NCBI GenBank assembly: GCA_951804985.1
Contig: OX638134.1
Coordinates: forward strand, 82,811,679-82,875,678
Length of the DNA: 64,000 bases
Direction: 5' to 3'
Source of the DNA: Dryomyza anilis
Taxonomy: Eukaryota; Arthropoda; Insecta; Diptera; Dryomyzidae
Positions 1 to 11,309 of the stretch are shown here, piece by piece; within the stretch, counting starts at the first letter, position 1; each line of letters opens with the position of its first letter. Position numbers and translations under genes: made by a program. The notes beneath the pieces are model-generated. The model saw only the letters and a program-made list of their open reading frames with translations. It was not told the origin of the DNA and searched no databases.

Positions 1-221
1 AACTGTGAAGAATCTGTAAAAATGTAGTGTCCATAAAACTGTGTAGTTTGTGAATTCGGTTGGTGTTTATACCAACCCATAGCATATACACCAACCGCAA
101 TTTTTTAGTAACTACGAATAGCAAATGTGTTCACTGAATTACTGAATTTCATTGCTGGACTGATTAATGACATGCAATTAAAATCTGTTGCTATATTTAC
201 GTCGATTATTTATTTCTGTGT
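1..221 (-). mobile_element. Family A foldback MITE, copy A1 (cut by window edge)
   Basis: The stretch ending CGTCGATTATTTATTTCTGTG matches, in reverse, the left ends of copies A2 (24673) and A3 (30590): all carry a GCAACNGATNTTAA-like block and CATTAATCA followed by CCAGCAATG. Positions 57-97 form a 13-bp hairpin (CGGTTGGTGT.. against ..ACACCAACCG) that probably marks the element centre, so the other half lies outside the window. No coding capacity is seen. The class of transposase that moved it is unknown. Confidence 0.65.
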
Positions 222-440
222 TATTATTTTCCCATCATCATTTTTTTTTCATGGTATTCTGGAATAGTATAACAATCAAATTAAAAAAAAACCGCATGTT
301 AATTAATTCCACATTACACGAAGTAAACGGTTTACTTATAAGTTATAATTTAGGTAATTTATAATATTTTTGAATATGATATTAGAACAATGTGATATTT
401 AAAACATGTATTTATTAAAAATCGATGTTGACAGTCGCAA
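222..440. other. AT-rich spacer
   Basis: AT-rich sequence with short poly-T and poly-A runs. I see no gene, tandem repeat or inverted repeat here. Confidence 0.5.
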
Positions 441-505
441 GGATTGAACTCCAGACCTTTCGGCTCGTAGTCAAACGCAATAGTGAATCAATCAGCCACC
501 GACGA
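441..505 (-). repeat. tRNA-like SINE head fragment
   Basis: On the minus strand a B-box-like AGTTCAATCC (441-450) lies downstream of an A-box-like TGGCTGATTGATTCA. Between them is CGAGCCGAAAGGT (455-467), a 13-mer shared exactly with the anticodon-side region of the SINE at 1660. The cloverleaf cannot be closed well, so this is a tRNA-derived SINE head rather than a working tRNA gene. The body typical of the SINE at 1660 is not seen next to it. Confidence 0.5.
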
Positions 506-540
506 TACACGACCTAGTTTAATAAATATTTCATTCTATG

Positions 541-672
541 CACCCACAAAAAAATACTATATAAGTAATAGTTTTTTACTACTAAAAATAGTCAATAGGA
601 TAAATTATTATTTTAATCGAAAAATACCATTAAATACTATAGAATACCATGACATTTCCATTGAGTTTATAT
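541..672 (-). mobile_element. Family B MITE, truncated copy B1
   Basis: Starts CACCCACAAAAAAATACTAT and continues as the reverse complement of the right two thirds of B2 (23761) and B3 (26014), including the ATTTTTAATAGT, CGATTAAAATAATAATTTAT and ATGGTATT blocks. Similarity stops near 672, where a family J element begins. The left end is therefore missing, and this copy is more diverged than B2 and B3. Confidence 0.7.
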
Positions 673-679
673 AAAAAGA

Positions 680-1137
680 TGCATTCATTAGTAAAATGTT
701 TTATAAAATATTTATTTATAGTTACAACTTTTTATAAATAAAAATTTATATTTAAAAAATTGTTTGAAAAAGAAACTTTTTTTTTTCTTCGAACACAATT
801 TTTTTTTTTGAATATTATATTTTGAAATTTTTTTTCTGTTATTTTTTTTACAACAACTCTTTTTTCGAATTATTATCAAAAAAAAAAAAAATTCTTTTTG
901 AAAAATTCTTATATTCATAAGTGAACAAATTCATCAATATGAGGATTCGAATTCATTGTATTGAATATTTCGTTCTTCACGTTGGGTAGTACGAATATTT
1001 TCATATATATAATGAATGTATTCATCAATATGTCATTTAATGAACGGTGGTATCAATATGACGAATCTGGTAGTTTGTGAAAAAATTCATAATATTTTTA
1101 AATAAATTCATCATATTGATGAGTCTTTTTCTGTGTG
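680..1137 (+). mobile_element. Family J element, copy J1
   Basis: AT-rich element with poly-T blocks and repeated ATTCATCAATATGA/TTCATCATATTGATGA palindromes. It matches 20140-20490 block by block: ATTTATAATTACAACTTTTTAT-like start, TTTTTTCGAATTATT, GGTATCAATATGANGAATCT, TGGTAGTT. It ends in TTTTTCTGTGTGTC, a terminus shared with other elements here. Minus-strand ORFs in it are low-complexity K/F/I runs without coding value. Confidence 0.6.
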
Positions 1138-1249
1138 TCTAAGGTATCCTGAGAAATAATTTTTCTGGAATATTTTCGATAAAACACAGGAAAATGAAAG
1201 ATTTTAAGAAGCGTAGTTATTAAATATTGTAGAATTCCGATATTTTATG

Positions 1250-1644
1250 GGTACATAGAAAAAAATCTCCAATTTTATGATTTTATTCATGAATATAATG
1301 AATTTTGGAAGAATTCATTTATTGAATTGAAATTTAATGTTTTAATGATGTTCAATATAATGAAATTTACACACAAACATTTGTCTTCATTTACACATTT
1401 ATATTTATAATTTCTATAAAGTTTATGTTATTTAATTCTTAAAAATTTTTTTTTTTTAATAATTGAATTAATTAACGAATTTTTAAAAAAATAAAATTGT
1501 TTTTCGAAAAAAAAAATACTTAAACAATAAAATTCAAAAAATATAAAAAAATGCGCAAAAAAAAAAAATTTTGTCTTCTTCAATAAATGAATCATAGTTT
1601 GAAGAACGAAATGCATCAAAATGATGACGATTTTTTATTCTATG
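1250..1644 (+). mobile_element. Family J-related element, partial
   Basis: Begins ACATAGAAAAAAAT and contains AATTTAATG, ATTTACACATTTATA and a final GAATCATAGTTTGAAGAACG block. All have counterparts in 19490-19600 and 20740-20793. Its right end touches the 15-bp target duplication of the SINE at 1660, so the SINE inserted at or inside the element's end. Confidence 0.5.
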
Positions 1645-1988
1645 TATGGGAAGATAATAGCAGCGGTAGCTCATTGGTTAGTGTGTTGGACTGCGAGCCG
1701 AAAGGTCCCCGGTTCAAGCCTGGACTGGGGCTAACAACATCTTTTCATAGAAGCATTTTTCTATACCGCGCTACCTCTCGTCAGTAAATGGCAAACCTAC
1801 GAGAGTAAAACCATTACCTATGAAAAGCTCTCACCCGCCGTTCGGATTCGGCAATAAACTGTAGGTCCCACCACTTTGAGTACAAATATAACACGCACAG
1901 CTCAAAATGGTGAGAGAGCTCGGCCGAAGTTCTGTACAGGACTGTAGCGCCAAACTATTATTATTATTATTATTATGGGAAGATAATA
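1645..1988 (+). mobile_element. tRNA-derived SINE with (TAT)n tail and 15-bp target duplications
   Basis: The element (about 1660-1973) starts with a tRNA-related region: A box TAGCTCATTGG (1667-1677) and B box GGTTCAAGCC (1711-1720) at normal spacing. A ~230-bp unrelated body follows, then a (TAT)n tail at about 1955-1973. It is flanked by a perfect 15-bp direct repeat, TATGGGAAGATAATA, at 1645-1659 and 1974-1988, the mark of target-primed retroposition. The putative anticodon stem has mismatches, so this is a retroposon and not a tRNA gene. A trinucleotide rather than poly-A tail suggests a partner LINE that recognises a short repeat at the 3' end; no such LINE is in the window. Confidence 0.88.
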
Positions 1989-2255
1989 TGCAGTTTTTGA
2001 TACAACCCGAGACAAAATGTCTGTCATTTTACAGGAATATTTTGAACAATAAATGAATGTTTGTGGGAATGTTTATTGGCAGCGTATGGCAGTATGGCAG
2101 ATTTTATGAAATTTTAAATGCAGATTCAAAATTTATTCATAAACTGCCTTGATCTTGTCTAGGGCATGTTTTTGATACAAATTCTTCTTAAAACCTTAAT
2201 TTAAAATATTTCTAAACTTCTACGATTTTTGAACTTTAGTACTTAAGTCGTTCAT
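1989..2255. other. AT-rich spacer
   Basis: No gene or repeat recognised. Confidence 0.4.
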
Positions 2256-2490
2256 ACCTACTAGAAATCTCCTCCGTTTTTATGGATCGAGTTATTGTCT
2301 TAGTAAAAATTGAATCCCGACCACGAACTGATAATAAATTTCTATTCGAGTCATAACCCGATCAGTTAAATGACTAACACGATCAGGTCAACATCATGTC
2401 AACCGTAATAGGGTATATTTTAACTTAAAGGGGCCAGGAAAATTTAAATGATCAGTTCTCGAGCATGATCCTACAGTAATTTCTTTCAGT
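2256..2490 (+). mobile_element. Family H element, degenerate copy H2
   Basis: CCTACTAGAAATCTCC at the left resembles the inverted-repeat end of H1 (57011-57432). The interior carries the family's repeated CCGATCA/ATGATCAG words, including CCCGATCAGTTAAATGA and ACGATCAGGTCAACAT. The right end is unclear. No coding capacity. Confidence 0.4.
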
Positions 2491-3479
2491 GACATGTCTA
2501 TTATATTATTAGATTTTTATTACTTTCAAAACTATTTACATACCTTGAATATTTGCATTAAATTACACTCATATAATTCTCACATACTCCTCCGAATTAG
2601 CCTGCTATAACTTTCTACGCGCATAATCTTCGCACAATCAAATTTGAATACTTCATCAACCTAGTTACTGCCTGCCGCTTTATATTCAAATTTAAATGGC
2701 AAACAATATAATTATCCTGTCTGTCACACATAATATTCTCGAATGTTGTCGTCAAATGCGTTTTGCGAAAAATTAAATTCATTTTCTGGTCGCGGCTTAA
2801 AAATTTATTCAATATGGTGACAATATTTGCTGGGACACATGAGCAGAAAAATGACAGCCAACCAAAAATATATATAGGATAAGTAGAAGAATAAAATAGG
2901 AATAATAAAAAAAAAACAACTAAATGAAAATCGCAAATAACCTTTGAGCTGAGTGTTTTAAATTGTTTGGCAGCGCATAAAAAGCGTAACAGCGGATGAA
3001 CATTTAACGGGCGTTTAGTCCTTGGAAGCTGTGGCTAAAAGTCGTCCTTTTTTTTTCTTTTTGCACTGACATGATTGTTGATACTAGCGGTTGTGGTTAC
3101 CGAGGTGGTGGTGGTGGCGGTGGTGCAATGTCGGTCTTTGTGGGTGTGTTGTTGTTTGTTTGTTGTTGTAGCCTTGTCATCATTATTCTTGAATATTGTT
3201 TTTTCCATTTTCATTATGTTGCTTCTTGAATATATTTTTTTCTATTTCTATTTTTTGCAAACAATTTAGCTAAGCTCTGCATATATTCTGGCCACCGCCA
3301 CAAGTGTACTCTACAAGAGGCTGGAGACTAAGGATGTCCTCGAAAACACAATATTGCGAAAAATAATATAAACTGTTACTGTTTTGTTGGGTTGATTAAT
3401 TCAGCATTGGTGGCAGCTACGGGCGGTATTGTGCGACTTGTGAGAAAAATAACTTAATACACCGACAGACAAATTCTCT
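2491..3479. other. Unique spacer with short GGT/TTG runs
   Basis: Moderately AT-rich single-copy-looking DNA. A GGTGGTGGTGGCGGTGG run lies at about 3103-3123, followed by TTG/TTTG runs. ORFs here are short and unconvincing. Confidence 0.4.
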
Positions 3480-5345
3480 TTCTCTTCCGATTGAAAGAAA
3501 AAGTTAGTTGTAAAAACCAAATGTTTATAAATTCCCAAGACATAATATTTGTCAGGGTCCAGGAAGTTTAGAAACATTTTATCTAAGGCTGCTTGTTTTT
3601 TGGCAGTTCCCAAAATATGCCGGGAATCTGTCTATAAAATTCCACAAAATTTGATAATCTGCCATGTGTTTCCCACGAACTACCATTTATCTGCGTGTCT
3701 GCCAGAAATATACCGAAGATATTCCTGAAAAATGCCTAAAATTTTGTCTCGGGTTGGTAGATACAACTGCGATGTTTCCCTAAATACAATTTTTGGCAGG
3801 CTTATGTTAGTTTTTGAAACATATTTTCGAAAGCTGTCAAAGTTGTCAAAATATGCCGGGAACCTGCCTTTGAAATTCCACACAATTTGATAATCTTGCC
3901 GAAAAATAATCCTGAAAAATTACAGAGATTTTGTGCCGGGGTTTTAGCGGAATATTTTAAGCAGAAAAAAGCCAAGTTTGTATCTAAAACTGCCTATTTT
4001 ATATTTCCATACCCAACATCTGCTTTAAAATTGCACAAAATTTGATAAATTGCCATACGCCCTTACATTTATCTTCGTGTTTTCCTGCCGAAGATATTCA
4101 TAAAAAATGACATACATTTTGTATCGGGTTTTATCAAAAAAGTGGCCTATTTTCTTTTGCCCGTCATATGCCGGGAATATGCGTTTAAATTCCACAAAAT
4201 TGAATAACCTGCGATACAAAAATTAATAACTTGCTCAAAATTTTCCATTTTCCTGTGTTTTTATAGAAAATATTCCAGAAAAATTATTTCTCGGGATACT
4301 TGACTCCAGACAAAATATTTTGCAGGTTCGAATCAGTTTAAATAAATTTTTTCAACATATTTCAAACAGATAAAGGCGAAGTCTGTATCAAAATCTGTCT
4401 GATTTCTGCACGATACCAAATTTCCCAAAACACAATTTTTCCAGGCTGCATGCAGTTTAGAAACATATTTTCGAAATAAAAAGCAGTCTGTGTTCTGCCT
4501 GTTTCAATAATATACCGGAAACCTGCCTTATAACTCAATACAATTTGACAACCTTGCCGAATAATAATACTGAAAAATTTCAGAAATTTTGTCTCGGGAT
4601 TTTATCGAGTGAAGTATGTATCTTGAGCTGCTTATTTTCTTCACATACCCAAAATGTGCCTTTATTATTGCACAAAATTTGATAAGCTTCGAAAATTGTC
4701 CTGTGTGTTGTCCGAAATAATGCCCAAATATTTCAGAGAAAAATGCCAGTAATGTTGTACCGGGGCGTTTTAAGATTTTGTGGGATTTTTAAAACAGTTT
4801 TTGAGAATGTTGTGAGATCGGACAGAAATTTGGTAGAATTCTTTAAATTGTTTTTAAACTCCCTTCAGTCTACCCCAAGGTTTCTCTAGGATAGTTAAAA
4901 GAAAAGATCGATTCGTAATTCTTTAAAACTGCTTTACCAAAAATAAGTGTATACTAAATTACGATTCTTCGAATGTACTATAGTCTTTAAATTAAATATT
5001 CTTCAAGTGGATTATCAAATTTTGTGGAATTTTAAATTGGCAAGAAATAGGCAGAATTTAATACAAATTCTACCTTTTTCTGCTGGAAAACTTTCGATAA
5101 AATCCCCGCGATAAAATTTCTGGCATTTTTCAGGAATATTTCAGGCATATTTTCGGCAAACACACTGATAAATGCAATATTTTGGGAAGTGTATAGCGGG
5201 TTGTAAAATTGTGTGGAATTATAATGGCAGATTCACGGCATCTTTTGGGAACGGGCAGAAAACAGACAGCTTGTCATAAAAACTCCGTCTTCGTCTGTTT
5301 GAAATATGTCGATAAAAGCGATAAAAGCTGATTTCAAGGTAATTT
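3480..5345. repeat. Family F ~300-bp repeat, array F1 in foldback arrangement
   Basis: Degenerate copies of a ~250-300 bp unit. Recurrent words are TTTGTCTCGGG, GGCAGGGTCGAGGCAGTT-like, AAACATATTTTCGAAA, TGTCTGTTTTCTGCC, CCAAAATATGCCG and GCCGGAAATAT. Copies in 3480-4730 read on the plus strand. 5030-5345 is the reverse complement (AAATTTCTGGCATTTTTC, GGGAAGTGTATAGC, GGGCAGAAAACAGACAGC), making a large imperfect hairpin. Weak ORFs such as 3680-3883 and 4025-4219 are by-products of the repeat. Confidence 0.75.
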
Positions 5346-7159
5346 CAGGTTAATGAATATTTAATAATAAGACTCACCGGTATTATGACTCTACTTGTTG
5401 TTCCGATTACCTGATCTGATTAATCTCATATTCGCAACGACCACTCGTAGCGTCACCAACTGTTTAAAACCACTAAGTAAATATCATCATCATGAGGGCA
5501 AAAAAAACACAAAACCCAACAATATCTCTTATGTGACATAAACCCATAAAAAGGACGCGCACAGGACTGGTACAGGCTACAGTTCCAGTTCATCAGAGAC
5601 CGAGAGCAAGAAAATAAAAACATTGAAAACAGCAGCCATATCAGGACCGCTTTGTACTTCCCGATGCATACTGCTCGGCACCCTTGTCAGCCAAACCAAC
5701 CGACCCAACTACGTCAACGACATCGCCAACCCACTTAATGCCGCTGAGAAGTAGGTGTTGTTCTTAAGCGAAGCCCCAAACCATGCCGCGCAGTATTTTT
5801 TAATATGGCAACAACGAGTGGATTAAACGAGATGCTGTGCATGTCCTGGCAATTCTATGTGTGTGTGTGTGTGTTAGCCAAGCAAGTTATGTAAATTAAT
5901 GTTTGTTTAAGTTCACTGTTGTTTTTTCCATACTCAAGAAGTACAAACAGCATTTGGAGTAAAAGGACGAAGCATGATAAAGCGAAGCAGCATCTGAAGA
6001 TGCTACCATTGCAGTGTGCTGCAGATGAAGTCTGTGCCCTCCTGTTTGACTCCAATCTAACGCTGCTCCAACACAAGCATTTTTCTAATACTGCGCAGGA
6101 TAATGAAAAAAATTGCAATAAATTTTCCAGACTCATGATTTGTTTTTGCACACATAGCCACCACACAATAACAACTTGCAATTTAATAAAAAGGTTTTGT
6201 CTGCACCGACACCGACTACTGTGCTAAACAAAATATAAAAAAAAATCCTGTATATCCTGGCGATATAAAAATAATCTTAAATAAATATTGCGCATTGTTT
6301 GTTTGACTGACTGCCTTTCTGCCTGCTAAAAAAGAATATTGCTAATGCATGCAAATTAAATGGAGTCCTTTCTGAAGGCTCGTCCTTGAGCCACAGGCCA
6401 CAGTGTTATTGCTTCATTTGGCACATCATGAAGTCATTTTCCACTTTATTTTCCAAATATGCAACATATTTGCGTTTATTTAATTTTACAAATATGCCTT
6501 CCTTCGTGAACGTGAGTGAGAAATGTCGTTGAAAATCTGACAGGGCTTTGATGTCTCAACCCATTCTTAATTCTCTGTAGGCGCAACAAGTCTTTGGAAA
6601 GCTGTGTCCTGTAAACATGTCACTCAATATCATGCAGCTCACATAAATCCTTTTCTTCCGTTTGCTTTATTCTCTGTCATCGTCTTTTAACAGCCTGTCA
6701 AAGACTTTCTTCCTCGATGGCTCCAACTCTTTCTTTCACCGCACACAAAAAGGACATTAGTGTTAAGCCAATAAACAAACGACAATGGTTTGAATTTATT
6801 GCATTGCATTGGGTATCGCATGTTTAAATCGCGTTTTCCCAGGTTTTTCTTTTGCCTTTGGTCAGCCAGCCAGCCAGCCGCTCAAAGCCAGTCAAGCAGC
6901 CTGTGTTGATTTGTTAATGTCCTTCTTCTGTGCCTTTCGAAGGATGTCCGTTTGTTTGGCTGTGCGGAAACATTTATTTTCCCATGTAAAGCATGAGTAT
7001 TATGTAAACATTTCAGAATTATAGGCATTTTTTATGTTTGAGGAAACGTAATTCTTTGTATTGTATCCATCAGTTGGTCAGAAATGAAAATGACAAAAAT
7101 ATTTATTCTCTTTATAATTCCTATTATTAAGAATTCTAAAATAATTAATTTAATTTTCG
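5346..7159. other. Unique block with (GT)n and an octamer motif
   Basis: Single-copy-looking DNA of mixed GC. A (GT)n run lies at about 5858-5874. A perfect POU octamer ATGCAAAT lies at 6349-6356, followed by TAAAT. A frame free of stops runs through about 5590-5740 without a usable start or clear splice sites. ORFs 5855-6181 (minus) and 5919-6227 (plus) overlap each other and show no recognisable domain. No gene is supported. Confidence 0.4.
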
Positions 7160-8345
7160 AAATAATATTTTAAATGGCGCATATTTCCGGGAAACATAGA
7201 GATAAATGGAAGTTTAAGGAATTGTATGGCAGTTTATAGAATTATAAGGAATTCAAGGACTGGTTTTCTTTATATTTTGGGTACGAGTAGAAAATAGACG
7301 GCCTTCGAATCATCTCCATATTTGTCTGCTTAAAATTTCTCGAGAAAATATTTCTAGACTGCTTTGAAAATTTTGTCTACGGGGCTAAGGTAACCCAACA
7401 CAATTTTCTGGCATTTTTCCGGAATATTTGGGCTGACTTTGGCAAACACATAGCAACATTTTTGGTAGGGTCGAGGCAAAGATTGAAACATTTTTCAACT
7501 TATTTCAAACAGATAAAGGTGGTGTCTGTATCTCAAGCTTTCTGTTTTCCGCCCATACCCAAAATATGCCGTGAATCAGCCAAAAAAATTCAACAAAATT
7601 TGACAACGTGCTATACACTTCCCAAAATATTCCAGTGTGTTTGCCGGAAATATGCCCCAAATATACTTGAAAAATGCCAGAAATTTTCTGACATATTTCA
7701 AACAAACAAGGCAGAATTTGTATCTCAAGCTGTCTGTTTTCTGCCTGTTCTCAATATATGCCGTGAATCAGCCAATAAAATTCTACAAAACCTGCTATAC
7801 ACTTCCCGTTATATTCCAATTATCAGTGTGTTTGCCGGAAATATGCACGAAATATTCTTGAAAAATGACAGAAAATTTGTCTCGGGCTCAGACAAAATCT
7901 TTGGTATGGTCGATGCAGTTTAGAAACATTTTTCTGACATATTTCAAACAGACAAAGGCTGAGTTTGTATGTCAAGCTTTCTATCACGGGAGGTTATCAA
8001 ATTTTACAGTCAGATTTTCGGAATATTTAGATAACTGCTACAAAATAGACAAATTTTGATACATATTCCACCTTTGTCTGCTTTAAATCTTCCGAGAAAT
8101 GTTTCTAAACTGCATTTGTTAAGAAGATTTTTAAAATTTTTCTGGAATACTTTGGGCATTTTTTTCGGCAAACACAAGTTTGGGAGAACGTATAGCTGGT
8201 TATCAAATTATTGTGAATTTTAAAGTAGATTCTATGAATTTCTTTAGAACGACCTGAAAATAATATGAGTTTTGCTTTTGTCTGCTGCAAATCTGTTGAA
8301 AAAAGTAGATAATCTGCTTTAAGCCTGCCAACTTTTATTTTTTGA
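7160..8345. repeat. Family F ~300-bp repeat, array F2
   Basis: Same family as F1. 7160-7450 reads in reverse, about 7460-8000 carries forward units, and 8020-8330 is reverse again, so the array folds back on both sides. The forward part includes two units about 225 bp apart (AAACAGATAAAGG/AAACAAACAAGG, CGTGAATCAGCCAA twice, TTTGCCGGAAATATGC twice). The 153-aa ORF at 7462-7923 translates these units and has internally repeated peptides; it is not a gene. Confidence 0.8.
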
Positions 8346-8357
8346 TTCTTATAATTG

Positions 8358-11309
8358 TTTTTAGTTCTTTTCATTTTTTTGTTCTTTTAGTTTTTTTTAG
8401 TTCTTTTAGTTCTTTTAGTTCTTTTAGTTCTTTTAGTTCTTTTAGTTCTTTTAGTTCTTTTAGTTCTTTTAGTTCTTTTAGTTCTTTTAGTTCTTTTAGT
8501 TCTTTTAGTTCTTTTAGTTCTTTTAGTTCTTTTAGTTCTTTTAGTTCTTTTAGTTCTTTTAGTTCTTTTAGTTCTTTTAGTTCTTTTAGTTCTTTTAGTT
8601 CTTTTAGTTCTTTTAGTTCTTTTAGTTCTTTTAGTTCTTTTAGTTCTTTTAGTTCTTTTAGTTCTTTTAGTTCTTTTAGTTCTTTTAGTTCTTTTAGTTC
8701 TTTTAGTTCTTTTAGTTCTTTTAGTTCTTTTAGTTCTTTTAGTTCTTTTAGTTCTTTTAGTTCTTTTAGTTCTTTTAGTTCTTTTAGTTCTTTTAGTTCT
8801 TTTAGTTCTTTTAGTTATTTTAGTTATTTTAGTTATTTTAGTTCTTTTAGTTCTTTTAGTTCTTTAAGTTCTTTTAGTTCTTTTAGTTCTTTTAGTTCTT
8901 TTAGTTCTTTTAGTTCTTTTAGTTCTTTTAGTTCTTCTAGTTCTTTTAGTTCTTTTAGTTCTTTTAGTTCTTTTAGTTCTTTTAGTTCTTTTAGTTCTTT
9001 TAGTTCTTTTAGTTCTTTTAGTTCTTTTAGTTCTTTTAGTTCTTTTAGTTCTTTTAGTTCTTTTAGTTCTTTTAGTTCTTTTAGTTCTTTTAGTTCTTTT
9101 AGTTCTTTTAGTTCTTTTAGTTCTTTTAGTTCTTTTAGTTCTTTTAGTTCTTTTAGTTCTTTTAGTTCTTTTAGTTCTTTGAGTTATTTTAGTTCTTTTA
9201 GTTCTTTTAGTTCTTTTAGTTCTTTTAGTTCTTTTAGTTCTTTTAGTTCTTTTAGTTCTTTTAGTTCTTTTAGTTCTTTTAGTTCTTTTAGTTCTTTTAG
9301 TTCTTTTAGTTCTTTTAGTTCTTTTAGTTCTTTTAGTTCTTTTAGTTCTTTTAGTTCTTTTAGTTCTTTTAGTTCTTTTAGTTCTTTTAGTTCTTTTAGT
9401 TCTTTGAGTTATTTTAGTTCTTTTAGTTCTTTTAGTTCTTTTAGTTCTTTTAGTTCTTTTAGTTCTTTTAGTTCTTTTAGTTCTTTTAGTTTTTTTTTGT
9501 TCTTTAAGTTCTTTTAGTTCTTTAAGTTCTTTAGTTCTTTTAGTTCTTTTAGTTTTTTTTTGTTCTTTAAGTTCTTTTAGTTCTTTTAGTTCTTTAGTTC
9601 TTTTAGTTCTTTTAGTTCTTTTAGTTCTTTTAGTTCTTTTAGTTCTTTTAGTTCTTTTAGTTCTTTTAGTTCTTTTAGTTCTTTTAGTTCTTTTAGTTCT
9701 TTTAGTTCTTTTAGTTCTTTTAGTTCTTTTAGTTCTTTTAGTTCTTTTAATTCTGTTAGTTCTTTAAGTTCTTTTAGTTCTTTTAGTTATTTTAGTTCTT
9801 TTAGTTCTTTTAGTTCTTTTAGTTCTTTTAGTTCTTTTAGTTCTTTTAGTTCTTTTAGTTCTTTTAGTTCTTTTAGTTCTTTTAGTTCTTTTAGTTCTTT
9901 TAGTTCTTTGAGTTATTTTAGTTCTTTTAGTTCTTTTAGTTCTTTTAGTTCTTTTAGTTCTTTTAGTTCTTTTAGTTCTTTTAGTTCTTTTAGTTCTTTT
10001 AGTTCTTTTAGTTCTTTTAGTTCTTTTAGTTCTTTTAGTTCTTTTAGTTCTTTTAGTTCTTTTAGTTCTTTTAGTTCTTTTAGTTCTTTTAGTTCTTTTA
10101 GTTCTTTTAGTTCTTTTAGTTCTTTTAGTTCTTTGAGTTATTTTAGTTCTTTTAGTTCTTTTAGTTCTTTTAGTTCTTTTAGTTCTTTTAGTTCTTTTAG
10201 TTCTTTTAGTTCTTTTAGTTCTTTTAGTTCTTTTAGTTCTTTTAGTTCTTTTAGTTCTTTTAGTTTTTTTTTGTTCTTTAAGTTCTTTTAGTTCTTTTAG
10301 TTCTTTAGTTCTTTTAGTTCTTTTAGTTCTTTTAGTTCTTTTAGTTCTTTTAGTTCTTTTAGTTCTTTTAGTTCTTTTAGTTCTTTTAGTTCTTTTAGTT
10401 CTTTTAGTTCTTTTAGTTCTTTTAGTTCTTTTAGTTCTTTTAGTTCTTTTAGTTCTTTTAGTTCTTTTAATTCTGTTAGTTCTTTAAGTTCTTTTAGTTC
10501 TTTTAGTTATTTTAGTTCTTTTAGTTCTTTTAGTTCTTTTAGTTCTTTTAGTTCTTTTAGTTCTTTTAGTTCTTTTAGTTCTTTTAGTTCTTTTAGTTCT
10601 TTTAGTTCTTTTAGTTCTTTGAGTTATTTTAGTTCTTTTAGTTCTTTTAGTTCTTTTAGTTCTTTTAGTTCTTTTAGTTCTTTTAGTTCTTTTAGTTCTT
10701 TTAGTTCTTTGAGTTATTTTAGTTCTTTTAGTTCTTTTAGTTCTTTTAGTTCTTTTAGTTCTTTTAGTTCTTTTAGTTCTTTTAGTTCTTTTAGTTCTTT
10801 TAGTTCTTTTAGTTCTTTTAGTTCTTTTAGTTCTTTTAGTTCTTTTAGTTCTTTTAGTTCTTTTAGTTCTTTTAGTTCTTTTAATTCTGTTAGTTCTTTA
10901 AGTTCTTTTAGTTCTTTTAGTTATTTTAGTTCTTTTAGTTCTTTTAGTTCTTTTAGTTCTTTTAGTTCTTTTAGTTCTTTTAGTTCTTTTAGTTCTTTTA
11001 GTTCTTTTAGTTCTTTTAGTTCTTTAGTTCTTTTAGTTCTTTTAGTTCTTTTAGTTCTTTTAGTTCTTTTAGTTCTTTTAGTTCTTGTAGTTCTTTTAGT
11101 TCTTTTAGTTCTTTTAGTTCTTTTAGTTCTTTTAGTTCTTTTAGTTCTTTTAGTCCTTTTAGTTCTTTTAGTTTATTAGTTCTTTAAGTTCTAAAAGAAC
11201 TAAAAGAACTAAATGAACTAAACGAACTTACGTTTAGTTCATTTAGTTCTTTTAGTTCTTTCTGTTCTTTTAATTTTTTTATTTCTTTTAGTTTTTTTTG
11301 TTCTTTTAG
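8358..11309 (+). repeat. 9-bp satellite (TTTTAGTTC)n with higher-order structure
   Basis: About 2.95 kb, close to 320 units, of a nonamer, nearly perfect over 8401-11180. Rare variants mark a higher-order pattern: GAGTTATTTT at 9181, 9406, 9910, 10135, 10621 and 10711 (225-bp spacing twice) and TTAATTCTGTTAG near 9748, 10468 and 10882. Blocks recur 711-720 bp apart. Two plus frames stay open (Ser-Ser-Phe and Val-Leu-Leu), and the minus strand reads Glu-Leu-Lys without stops. The apparent 391-, 127- and 186-codon ORFs are therefore artefacts of the period being a multiple of three. Confidence 0.97.
11194..11261. repeat. 31-bp-stem palindrome at the end of the 9-bp satellite
   Basis: A perfect inverted repeat, arms 11194-11224 and 11231-11261, with the 6-base loop AACTTA. 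The left arm is the satellite read on the opposite strand (GAACTAAAA units) and the right arm is in normal orientation. The array therefore switches strand exactly here before decaying by 11309. Confidence 0.93.

Noticed and set aside
1660..1735. Functional tRNA gene
   Set aside because: A and B boxes fit, but the stems have mismatches, and the sequence continues into a SINE body with target duplications.
7462..7923. 153-codon ORF
   Set aside because: Lies wholly in family F repeat units.
8342..9517. 391-codon ORF (and those at 9908 and 10619)
   Set aside because: Pure translation of the 9-bp satellite; three frames are open for the same reason, and no other coding feature is present.
8358..11309. 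CRISPR-like array
   Set aside because: No spacers: units are contiguous 9-bp repeats in an insect-like genome.
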